From NCBI GenBank assembly GCA_928724745.1, contig CAKMXJ010000008.1:857622-921621 (forward strand): DNA of 64,000 nucleotides, in the 5' to 3' direction. Below the pieces are notes generated by a model that was not told where the DNA came from, did no database searches, and saw nothing but the letters and a program-made list of their open reading frames with translations. This DNA is from Anthracocystis setariae. Taxonomy: Eukaryota; Basidiomycota; Ustilaginomycetes; Ustilaginales; Ustilaginaceae. The translations under genes were made by a program, and so were the position numbers. Every line of letters begins with the position of its first letter. Position 1 is the first letter of the stretch. Shown here piece by piece: positions 53,931 to 62,630 of the stretch.

Positions 53931-54692
53931 TCAGGAGCTGGTGTTGACACGCTCTTGCTCTGAGCAGGATTCGGTGACGTCGTTGCGCCTGAGTCGTGAG
54001 AGAGCATCTACGTTGGCATGGAGCTTGCCTTGTTTGTATCTGAACTCTAGATTTCCCAGGTGAGGCATCAGGTATGCGCGGAGACGTTCGATTCGCGGAG
54101 TGAAGTGACGTTGACTGCGAGACGGGGATTTCAACACTGCCGGGAGAGGAGCGTGATCGGTGATGACGATGACCTTTTCGGCGCCGTCGAGATAGTGCTG
54201 GAGGCGGTGGATTGCCCAAGCCAGACATGAAATCTCGAGCTCGATGGCGGCCATCTTCGACTCTGTAGGAGTAGTGGTTGTCGAGATGAAGGCGATTGGG
54301 CGTTCGACTAGGTTCTCGTCGTCATCGAGTGGCGCAGAGTGTTCGTGGCACTCGGGCGGTGGTGGTGTCGAGATGTCATGCAGCTTCCAGTCGTTGATAA
54401 CGTCGTGGCAGTTGTCGTACTCCAAGCCCTGAGCGTCCTCCCATGTCAGCCTGGTGCTGTCTTTCCATTTCACGCGGTACTGGAGGCGGCCTCGGTGGGT
54501 TCGCTCGTCCACTATGCGTTCCACCTCGTACTCGGGCTCTGCATCCGGCGCGTCAGTTCCCTTGACCGGTGTGGCGTCTAGAGGGCGACCGTATGGATCT
54601 GGTCCCGCTGGAGCCTGGTCGAGTTGGGACACATCAAAGAGGGGATCCACGTTGATGTCGCTTGGGAGGGAGAGTCGGACGCGGTGGTTAGG
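53931..54692 (-). pseudogene. Ty3/gypsy polyprotein 3' fragment: integrase end, chromodomain, RNase H
   Basis: The open frame enters from a telomeric junction at about 54690 and has no proper start; GTG at 54650 is only the first start-like codon. It first reads HRVRLSLPSDINVDPLFDVSQLDQ, the usual end of a gypsy integrase. A chromodomain follows (YEVERIVDERTHRGRLQYRVKWKDSTRLTWE). Next come RNase H motifs RPIAFISTTTTPTESKMAAIELEISCLAWAI, VITDHAPL and KLHANVDALSRL. In normal gypsy elements RNase H precedes integrase and chromodomain, so this order is reversed. The first RNase H aspartate region (TDAS type) is absent. The element is truncated on its 5' side by TTAGGG. It is either an internal rearrangement or an element with an extra RNase H. 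Confidence 0.75.
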
Positions 54693-54693
54693 G

Positions 54694-55135
54694 TTACACT
54701 TGGTTTCCCTAGCCCTAGGCCGTGGTGCGCCGGCTGCATGCGACGGTCAAATCCGTCGCCCATTTCCCTGCCAAATGGCGGCCCCCTCCATTTGTACGTC
54801 ACCCCAATGGACAGCCAAATTTACACTGCTCCAGTGCAGCGACGTCAAACGCCAGATTTTAGCAGGAGCAACGGGCAACGGGCAACGGACGCGTCAAAAT
54901 TGCCAGGAAATTGGCTGGGCAATGGTCAAAGTGGAGGACTGGTCCAGTGCCTGACGTACAGATCCAACTTTGTTACTGGCGCCGTGCCCAAAGTACAGAT
55001 CCGGTGAGCATGTCTGTGGGTGCATCAACTCCAGGTCAGCACCTGTTTCCCGTCTGTCAGACCCCCAGCACGTCAATTGACCAGCGCATCCATTTTCTTT
55101 GACTGTCAGACTGCCATCAAGTCTAGCAGACGGGA
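54694..55135 (+). repeat. Truncated copy of the OrsD-element leader
   Basis: From TTCCCTAGCCCTAGGCCG (about 54705) to about 55118 it is nearly identical to 61720-62135, with only scattered differences such as one C/T change in GGCTGCATGCGACGG. The copy starts after GTTAGGGTTACACTTGG, a variant of the TTACAAGG junction, and then diverges. No coding part of the OrsD-like gene is present here. Confidence 0.85.
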
Positions 55136-56040
55136 AAGCATGGGAACCACAGAAGGAGTACAAAGCAGTCTGTGTGGAAGATGGAGAGTCAAATCACGGA
55201 GAGCCTTCTTTCCTCTGCGGTAGTTGTATTTTCCAAGGCAGCACAGCACAGAGGGGGACGTGTCTCTGAGAATCAGATTTTTTCTCAGAGAGGCAAGTCC
55301 CCCTTTGCTGGAAGTCCGAAGCCAAATTGCTTGAAATTATTTTTCAGGCAGCACAGCACAGTGGGGGGACGTGTCTCTGAGATTCAGATTTTTGCTCAGA
55401 GAGGCAAGTCCCCCTTTGCTGGAAGTTCGAAGCCAAATTGCTTGGAAATAATTTTCAGGCAACACAGCACAGTGGGGGACTTGTCTCTTCGATCTACTTT
55501 TTGATTCTGAGAGACAAGTCCCCCTCCTTCTTGATGCTGAACTGTTGCAATCACCCCAGACCTCTTAATACAATCATGCCAGCCACTTCTCAGGCTATCA
55601 ATACCATTGCACATAGGAGACTCAAGGCTATCAATGAGAAGCACAAGTAATTCCATTCCAGACTCGAAGAGAAAAGGGGGGATTCTGAATGACCAGCTCC
55701 AAAAAGGCTCGAGACCCCCAAAATCTGACCTGGCTGAAAATTTTTGCCGAGTTTCCCCTATTTTGATCCTGCCACCCAAGTCTGATTTCCAAGTTCCATA
55801 ATTTCCCTGACGTGTTTTTTTGCATTCTGAGTGTTAGTTCATACCAAGTGTTGGTCCAATTGATGATTTTGGTCAGGTATTCCTCATTGGCACGTGTTCT
55901 TGACCTTCTGCGTGGTCTGGTATATACCCTTGCTGATACAGAGCCTCAACAAAAACATGGTTCACTGGATCTCTGCCATATGTAGGAAGTAGCACCAGTC
56001 CAAGACGTACACAGTGCACAAAAAGACAGGTCAAAAAGCT
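55136..56040. other. Unassigned accessory DNA around the second hairpin array
   Basis: No full gene is recognised. An ATG at 55576 opens a 24-codon basic frame (MPATSQAINTIAHRRLKAINEKHK) right after the hairpins, which could be a first exon or gene remnant, as the hairpins at 50.9 kb also precede a basic-start gene. The rest has no domain. Confidence 0.35.
55253..55524. repeat. Three tandem long-stem hairpins, GGGGGAC(T/G)TGTCTCT...AAGTCCCCC
   Basis: Hairpins lie at 55253-55303, about 55364-55414 and 55474-55524, period 110-111 bp. The stems pair GGGGGAC-TG-CTCTGAGA with TCTCAGAG-CA-GTCCCCC (about 17-19 bases, few mismatches) around a short T-rich loop. Between them is a conserved 60-base spacer with GGAAGT(C/T)CGAAGCCAAATTG and CAGCACAG. 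Confidence 0.88.
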
Positions 56041-57130
56041 TGCGTTTTCAGGTACTTACCTTTGACATGCCTTTATCTGTCCAAAATCAGCTAATAAAGG
56101 CATGTCAAAGTGAAGTCACGCATAGGTGAAGCTATCAAGGTGTGACTTTGTGTTCCATACTCAGGAAGAGCCTGTGCAATGTCCTATGGGGTAGAGAAGT
56201 CAATATATGAGCCTTTGTGTTGACGCGTGTTTCCTTGCGGGCCAGTATCAGCACCCGGTTTCTGCATGAATAGTCAGAACACCTCAGAGAGACAAATGGC
56301 TGTCATAGGCAGCTGCAGCAGGTTGAGAGGAGCCCAGAACACTATTTTGCGTGGAAGATTTCTTGCGTTTTCAGGTACTTACCTTTGACATGCCTTTATC
56401 TGTCCAAAATCAGCCAATAAAGGCATGTCAAAGTGAAGTCACGCATAGGTGAAGCTATCAAGGTGTGACTTTGTGTTCCATACTCAGGAAGAGCCTGTGC
56501 AATGTCCTATAGCATAGAGCCACCAAGAAACAAACCTTTGCATTCACGCGTGTTTCCTTGCGGATCAGTAGCAGCACCCAGTTTCCGCATGGATAGCTGG
56601 AACACCTCTGAGAGACAAATGGCTGTCATAGGCAGCTGCAGCAGGTTGAGAGGAGTCCAGAACACTATTTTGCGTGGAAGATTTCCTGCGTTTTCAGGTA
56701 CTTACCTTTGACATGCCTTTATCTGTCCAAAATCAGCCAATAAAGGCATGTCAAGGTAAAGTCCCCGGTCTTGGGTCCATTTTGGATCTGCCTTTTGTGT
56801 ACACACTCAGAAGAGGTTGCTCCAGTGTCCTATAGGCTAGAAAGTGGGACAGCTACACTTTAGCTTTCACGCTGTTGCCTACCCCAGCACCTCCTCCAGC
56901 AGTGAATTATGCAAAGTGCTCAGGGAGCAAATCCTATGCTATAAGACACTGCATGATGCTGAAGGGACCTCAGAACACTCATTTGCGTGGAAGATATCTT
57001 GCGTTTTATTGTACCTGCCTTTGACATGCCTTTAATCATCTGAAATCAGCAACTAAAGGCATGTAAAGGTAAAGTTGGCGGGAACAAGTCCACTTTCAGT
57101 ATGTCTCTTGTGTACAAGCTCAGAATTAGC
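56041..57130. repeat. 323-bp tandem repeat with a 17-bp-arm palindrome in each unit
   Basis: Units start at 56041, 56364, 56687 and 57000 (periods 323, 323, 313); the fourth is diverged and partial. Each opens GCGTTTTCAGGTACTTACC, then CTTTGACATGCCTTTAT, a 17-base loop and the exact inverse ATAAAGGCATGTCAAAG (56060-56110, 56383-56433, about 56706-56756; imperfect in unit four). The remainder includes a conserved ATGGCTGTCATAGGCAGCTGCAGC stretch. No coding frame spans the units. Confidence 0.88.
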
Positions 57131-57624
57131 TGGTACAGTCTCCTATAGTATAGGATGAGTGAGACCTATGCCCCTAACCCCCACCGCATCTCCTAGTCAT
57201 TGCCCAACTCAGTTCAGTGTCACACAGTCAAGACATGTCAGGATAGGTGAAGAGCTGCCTTGCTTCCAGCCATGCTTCTCAGTCATCAGACATATCCAGC
57301 AGCACCAACATTGTATCCACATCAAAGTCCAACTCTAGCTACATCAGCCCCCAGGCTCAGCAAGAGTCCTGTACTAACAATCAAGTTTGTCTTTTCCAGG
57401 AGCGCCTTGACAATGTTATCAGTACATCTTATCAATCTTATCAGGCAGCTCCTTCTATGGAAGCAGAGCTGCAGGAAAGTAGATCTGTGGAGGTGGAGGT
57501 CCAGTCAGTTGTGGAGGTGGAGGTGGAGGTGGAGGTGGAGGTGGAGTTCCTTGATTCTGAGAGTTAGGGGTTGCCTCCACTCCATCCTTCTTCCTTACCA
57601 CCACCATTCCCACCCTCTAGCTTC
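57131..57624. other. Unassigned stretch with GGTGGA microsatellite
   Basis: A GGTGGA run lies at about 57511-57546. Frames crossing it give Val/Glu or Trp/Arg repeats and are not accepted as genes. Nothing else is recognised. Confidence 0.4.
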
Positions 57625-57682
57625 TTAGGGTTAGGGTAGGGTTAGGGTTAGGGTTAGGGTTAGGGTTAGGTTAGGGTTAGGG
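57625..57682 (+). repeat. Longest interstitial telomeric tract in the window
   Basis: About nine TTAGGG units, with one TAGGG and one TTAGG variant among them. G-rich on the + strand. It is followed directly by a TTACAAGG block at 57683. Confidence 0.92.
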
Positions 57683-58180
57683 TTACAAGGGGGTGTGCTT
57701 TTACAAACAGGGTAGGGTTGCTTAATAAAAGTTGTTCATCTACCCAAAATAGGTATATTTGATTACTTAACCCTACGCAAGTTGCATAATAAAATGTTGC
57801 TGTACGGCTCCGTCAATATTGGGCCGACTCGACTCGGGTTGGCAAAAATTTCACTTTTCAGGGACGCACCCATAGTAAACTATGGCTCAAATAGGCCCAA
57901 ATGAACACCCTGAAACTCCCATGGAAGGGCGCAAAGTGGTTGTGGAGCTATGGCCGACTTGTCGTTTTTGGAGATTTCGGTCGAAGCTCCAAGGGTCCCC
58001 CCTTTGAAAGTGGGAAAATGGACCACCTCCAATCTCCATGCTAGCTTAATCAAACTTGCTCACACATGCTAGGAGATGCTAGCAGTGAAGTTTCAGAGGG
58101 AGCGCATCCCTGGTTGCTGAGATACGGTGACTCGGGTTTTGACCCCGACCCAACCCTGACCCTACGTGACCATTTTTGGG
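57683..58180. repeat. TTACAAGGGGGTGTGC block, longest copy (about 498 bp)
   Basis: The reference copy for this family. It starts TTACAAGGGGGTGTGC and runs to a TTTTTGGGGTTAGGG junction. Truncated copies begin at 58912, 59013, 59602 and 61473. Its middle part is alignable to the related family at 59649 (shared GACGCACCCATA, CCAAGGGTCCCCCCTTTGAAA). No coding frame is supported. Confidence 0.85.
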
Positions 58181-58207
58181 GTTAGGGTTTAGGGTTAGGT
58201 TAGGGTT
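58181..58207 (+). repeat. Degenerate interstitial telomeric tract
   Basis: GTTAGGGTTTAGGGTTAGG and TTAGGG units with one TTTAGGG variant terminate the 57683 block. Confidence 0.85.
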
Positions 58208-58625
58208 ATTAGAGGTTCTGGTGCTCAAGGAAAAACCACTTGGCCTTCTTATGATCTGGCAACCTCAATGGGGCTATAAGCTACCGGAATAGTTACAAAT
58301 TTTGTTAAAGTTTAACAAAAATTGCAACTTTCCGAGCCGTCAAAGTTTTTTTGACCTTGAGTTGATTCTGCTAATTGACTTGTCTGCAGATGCGCTGGAC
58401 ACATACACTGGGGCCCACAGGTAAGGGAATGGATAGCCATATCATCTCAAATTAAATGGTTGAGGCTGTATGTCATCATTCAATGTTGTTGAGGTTGACA
58501 ACCTCCTTAACCTAGCCAACCTAGCCTGCAACCTCAGCAACCCGGACCTCCACCTCCACAACCTAGCCAGCCTCAACCTCAACCTCAACCTCTGCAACCT
58601 CACTAGCCTCAACCTCAACCTCAAG
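58208..58625. other. Unassigned stretch ending in AACCTC/CTCAAC repeats
   Basis: A degenerate six-base repeat built on CAACCT(C/A) fills about 58494-58624. It resembles a mutated C-rich telomeric strand but the unit differs (AACCTC against AACCCT). No gene is seen. Confidence 0.45.
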
Positions 58626-58911
58626 TTCTAATGCTTATCCGGAGCTAGGCAGCTCTGGAAGACGGTCCATTTGAAAATTGGAATTGAAATCTGAGACGCG
58701 TTTTGTATTCAAATTGGAAGACGGTCCAATACAAATTAAGACGGTCCAATACAAATTAAGACGGTCCAATACAAATTAGACCGGACGCGTCCGAAATTCC
58801 TGCTTTTTTTGCTTGTTCAGAACGTGTCACAACACGTGTTCTAACACGTCCGGAGACGTCGGAAATTCCTGCTTTTTTCTGCTTGTTCAGAACGTGTCAC
58901 AACACGTGCTC
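58626..58911. repeat. TTCTAATGC block, copy 3, with two 69-bp satellite units
   Basis: It starts TTCTAATGCTTATCCGGAGC with a small insertion near 58680 (GAATTGAAATCT), then three 20-bp units and two satellite units. It ends abruptly at CACGTGCTC where TTACAAGG begins (58912). Confidence 0.85.
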
Positions 58912-59076
58912 TTACAAGGGGGTCTGAATTACAAACAGGGTAGGGTTGCTTAATAAAAGTTGTTCATCTACCCAAAATAGGTATATTTGATTACTTAGGG
59001 TTAGGGTTAGGGTTACAAGGGGGTGTGCTTTTACAAACAGGGTAGGGTTGCTTAATAAAAGTTGTTAGGGTTAGGG
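58912..59076. repeat. Two truncated TTACAAGGGGG blocks separated by telomeric tracts
   Basis: The first copy (58912 to about 58996) stops at GATTACTTA and runs into GGGTTAGGGTTAGGG. The second (59013 to about 59065) stops at AAAGTTGTT and runs into AGGGTTAGGG. The reference copy at 57683 continues past both points, so these are different right-end truncations of one family. Confidence 0.88.
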
Positions 59077-59518
59077 TTACAAGGTGATTCCCACGGAGGC
59101 CCTCCGAACCATGAAATCTGTACTAATGAAACTTGTAAAGGGACCCAAACGGAGGGTGTATGCAAACTTTGGCGTTACCGATTAACGCCAATTCCGAGAT
59201 ATTTGACGTTGAAGGTGTGGTGGGCTGATCACCCAGGGAAGAAAAAAAAGTTTTTGATCACCTCTGATGGTGCTGACGCTTTAATGGGATGTGTAGAGGG
59301 GTGTTATACGTTGATGTTCCCAGCATTGCAGTGCGTCATTATGTCTTGTCACGGCTCAGGAGTGGTTCAAAGTTGGTCACTTCCCATGTCAGACACTTCT
59401 GATCTAACACAGCAGAATAATTCTCGCTTTTTTGCAATGTGAGATTGTGTTGACTGGCATAATCTAACAGTGTTTATTAATTGCTTTATTTTAGAGCCGG
59501 AATTTTTGGCTATTTAAT
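59077..59518. repeat. TTACAAGGTGATTCCC block, copy 1
   Basis: About 440 bases from TTACAAGGTGATTCCCACGG to TTGGCTATTTAATTG, near-identical to 60005-60448. A 126-codon + strand frame through it begins in the telomeric tract and is preserved in the second copy as two separate frames, so coding is not supported. Confidence 0.85.
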
Positions 59519-59648
59519 TGTTAGGTTTGGTTAGGGTTACAAGGGCTCTCCCACGAAGGGTTACAAGGTGATTCCCACGGAGGCTAGGGTTAGGGTTAGG
59601 GTTACAAGAGGGTGTGCTTTTACAAACAGGGTAGGGTTAGGGTTAGGG
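59519..59648. repeat. Cluster of very short TTACAAGG pieces between telomeric tracts
   Basis: In 130 bases there are four junctions: TTAGGTTTGGTTAGGG then TTACAAGGGCTCTCCCACG (59537), TTACAAGGTGATTCCCACGG (59561, only about 24 bases long), a telomeric tract (59584-59601), TTACAAGAGGGTGTGC (59602, about 32 bases), and another tract to 59648. Confidence 0.85.
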
Positions 59649-60004
59649 TTACAAGGGTGTCCCTTTTACAAATCGAGTAGGGTTGCTTAAGCAAAGTTGT
59701 AGAGAAAGGTCAAAAATACATGTTTGATTAGTCAACCCTACTCAAGTTGAGTAATAATATTTGCGGTGACGGGTCGGTGAAGTTGGGCCCGAGACGTGTC
59801 GGACCGGCAAAAATGCAAGATTTTGGACACGCACCCATAAGTAACTATTGGGCAAATGGTGTGAAAGGAGTACCCTAGAAGTTTCATGGAAGTGCTATGC
59901 ATGGTGACAGAGCTACAGACACTTTGACTTTTTTTGGTGATTTTGGCCAGAGCTCCAAGGGTCCCCCCTTTGAAAGGTGAAAAATGGACCCCCCTTGGAT
60001 TGTC
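59649..60004. repeat. TTACAAGGGTGTCCC block, copy 1
   Basis: A 356-bp block nearly identical to the start of the copy at 61006. It is cut at CTTGGATTGTC, where the next TTACAAGGTGATTCCC block begins without any TTAGGG. Confidence 0.85.
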
Positions 60005-60448
60005 TTACAAGGTGATTCCCACGGAGGCCGTTCACACCGTGAAATCTGTACTAATGAAACTTGTAGAGGGACCCAAACGGAGGGTGTATGCAAACTTTGG
60101 CGTAACCGATTAACGCCAATTCCGAGATATTTAGCGTTGAAGGTGTGGGGGAGTGCTCACGAGGGGAAGAAAAAAAAAGTTTTTGATCACCTCTGATGGT
60201 GCTGAAGCTTTAATGGGATGTGTAGAGGGGTGTTATACGGTGATGTTCCCAGCATTGCAGTGCGTCATTATGTCTTGTCACGGCTCAGGAGTGGTTCAAA
60301 GTTGGTCACCTCCCATGTCAGACACTGCTGATCTAACACAGCAGAATAATTCTTCCTTTTTTGCAATGTGAGATTGTGTTGACTGACATAATCTAACAGT
60401 GTTTATTAATTGCTTTATTTTAGAGCCGGAATTTTTGGCTATTTAATT
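60005..60448. repeat. TTACAAGGTGATTCCC block, copy 2
   Basis: Near-identical to 59077-59518. It ends at the same TTTTTGGCTATTTAATT and is joined directly to the TTCTAATGC block at 60449, which suggests this is the natural right end of the unit. Confidence 0.85.
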
Positions 60449-61005
60449 TTCTAATGCTTATCCCCAGCTAGGCAGCTCTGGAAGACGGTCCATTTGAAAA
60501 TTGGAAGACGCGTCTGTATTCAAATTGGAAGACGGTCCAATACAAATTAAGACGGTCCAATACAAATTAAGACGGTCCAATACAAATTAAGACGGTCCAA
60601 TACAAATTAGACCGGACGCGTCCAAAATTCCTGCTTTTTTCTGCTTGTTCTGAACGTGTCACAACACGTGTTCTAACACGTCCGGAAGCGTCCGAAATTC
60701 CTGCTTTTTTCTGCTTGTTCACTACGTGTCACAACACGTGTTCTAACACGTCCGGAGACGTCCAAAATTCCTGCTTTTTTTGCTTGTTCACTACGTGTCA
60801 CAACACGTGCTCTAACACGTCCGGAGGCGTCCGAAATTCCTGCTTTTTTTGCTTGTTCAGTACGTGTCACAACACGTGTTCTAACACAGCTGGAGGCGTC
60901 CGAAATTCCTGCTTTTTTTGCTTGTTCAGAACGTGTCACAACACGTGCTCTAACACGTCCGGAAGCGTCCGAAATTCCTGCTTTTTTGCTTGTTCCGCAT
61001 GTGTC
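60449..61005. repeat. TTCTAATGC block, copy 4, with five 69-bp satellite units
   Basis: It has the same order as at 52177: block start, about four 20-bp GACGGTCC units, then the 69-bp satellite (five ACGTGTCACAACACGTG cores from about 60655 to 60945). It ends at GCATGTGTC before TTACAAGGGTGTCCC. Confidence 0.88.
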
Positions 61006-61472
61006 TTACAAGGGTGTCCCTTTTACAATTTGAGTAGGGTTGCTTAAGCAAAGTTGTAGAGAAAGGTCAAAAATACATGTTTGATTAGTCAACCCTACTC
61101 AAGTTGAGTAATAATATTTGTGGTGACGGGTCGGTGAAGTTGGGCCCGAGACGTGTCGGACCGGCAAAAATGCAAGATTTTGGACACGCACCCATAAGTA
61201 ACTATTGGGCAAATGGTGTGAAAGGAGTACCCTAGAAGTTTCATGGAAGTGCTATGCATGGTGACAGAGCTACAGACACTTTGACTTTTTTTGGTGATTT
61301 TGGCCAGAGCTCCAAGGGTCCCCCCTTTGAAAGGTGAAAAATGGACCCCCCTTGGATTGTCTTGCTGTCTTATTAGAACTTGTTCAGACATGTCAGGTGA
61401 GGATAGTATCCAAGTTGCAGACAAGGCAACCAAGTATTGGCCAAGGTATGGCAGGTTCTGTGTTGGCCAACC
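61006..61472. repeat. TTACAAGGGTGTCCC block, copy 2 (longer)
   Basis: It matches 59649-60004 closely, then continues another 110 bases (CTGTCTTATTAGAACTTG onward) before the TTACAAGGGGG block at 61473. Confidence 0.85.
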
Positions 61473-61711
61473 TTACAAGGGGGTGTGCTTTTACAAACAG
61501 GGTTAGGGTTGCTTAATAAAAGTTGTTCATCTACCCAAAATAGGTATATTTGATTACTTAACCCTACGCAAGTTGCATAATAAAATGTTGCTGTACGGCT
61601 CCGTCAATATTGGGCCGACTCGACTCGGGTTAGGGTTCTAATGCTTATCCCCAGCTAGGCAGCTCTGGAAGACGGTCCATTTGAAAAATGGAAGACGCGT
61701 TAGGGTTAGGG
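61473..61711. repeat. Truncated TTACAAGGGGG and TTCTAATGC blocks with telomeric joints
   Basis: The TTACAAGGGGG copy stops after about 158 bases at GACTCGGG and runs into TTAGGG. The TTCTAATGC copy (61636) stops after about 64 bases at GAAGACGCG and runs into TTAGGGTTAGGG. Both cut points share one to three bases with TTAGGG. Confidence 0.88.
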
Positions 61712-62630
61712 TTACAAGGTGTTCCCTAGCCCTAGGCCGTGGTGCGCCGGCTGCACGCGACGGTCAAATCCGTCGCCCATTTCCCTGCCAAATGGCAGGC
61801 CCCTCCATTTGTACGTCACCCCAATGGACAGCCAAATTTACACTGCTCCAGTGCAGCAACGTCAAACGCCAGATTTTAGCAGGAGCAACGGGCAACAGGC
61901 AACGGACGCGTCAAAATTGCCAGGAAATTGGCTGGGCAATGGTCAAAGTGGAGGACTGGTCCAGTGCCTGATGTACAGATCCAACTTTGACACTGGCGCC
62001 GTGCCCAAAGTACAGATCCAGTGAGCGTATCCGTGGGTGCATCAACTCCAGGTCAGCACCTTTTTTCCCGTCTGTCAGACCGCCAGCACGTCAATTGACC
62101 AGCACATTCATTTTCTTTGACTGTCAGACCGCCATCAAGTCTATTGATCAGCATGTCAGCTTTCCAGCGCGTCAGCTTTCCAGCGCATCAGCTTTTCAGC
62201 GGGTCAGTTGAAATGTCCGGACTGGATCCCTTTGTTCACCACCACACAATGCCATTGCCAACACCATCTCCCTTTGTCCTTGTCCATGGCGTGACATGCC
62301 TATCCAACTTATCAGCATGCGTCCAGTCAAACATTCCCTTTGTTCTCACGCTCAGCCATTGTTTGGGCTGGGGCAAGTACAGCGGTTGTGTGCAAAATTT
62401 TTCACTGCGCTTGCCTGGCAGACTGTCCTGCCAGGTACATGCTTTGTCCGTACTACATTGTCTGTGAGTCACGCACACTGAATGGCGTCGCTGAGCTGGC
62501 TGGACGGGCCTCAGTGGTATATAGATGGGTGCCTGTTCTGCAGAGGACATCACATCCTCATCCTCTCTGTACCAATCTCACTCAAATCTCTACGCCCATC
62601 ATCAACGCAGACTGCTCAACATCTCCAATC
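61712..62630 (+). promoter_or_regulatory. Leader and promoter of the OrsD-like gene
   Basis: It opens TTACAAGGTGTTCCCTAGCCC at a telomeric tract. The first 420 bases are duplicated at 54.7 kb. Four 16-base-spaced copies of GTCAGCTTTCCAGCG-like words lie at about 62155-62210. A TATATAG box at about 62518 is 113 bases before the ATG. Confidence 0.6.

Noticed and set aside
57247..57628. Frames with Val-Glu or Trp-Arg repeats
   Set aside because: They read through a GGTGGA microsatellite; no flanking domain.
58494..58624. Inverted telomeric tract
   Set aside because: The unit is CAACCT/AACCTC rather than CCCTAA, so it is at most a distant derivative; recorded only as a degenerate repeat.
59062..59442. 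126-codon frame in the TTACAAGGTGATTCCC block
   Set aside because: Its start lies in telomeric repeat and the frame is interrupted in the near-identical copy at 60005-60448.
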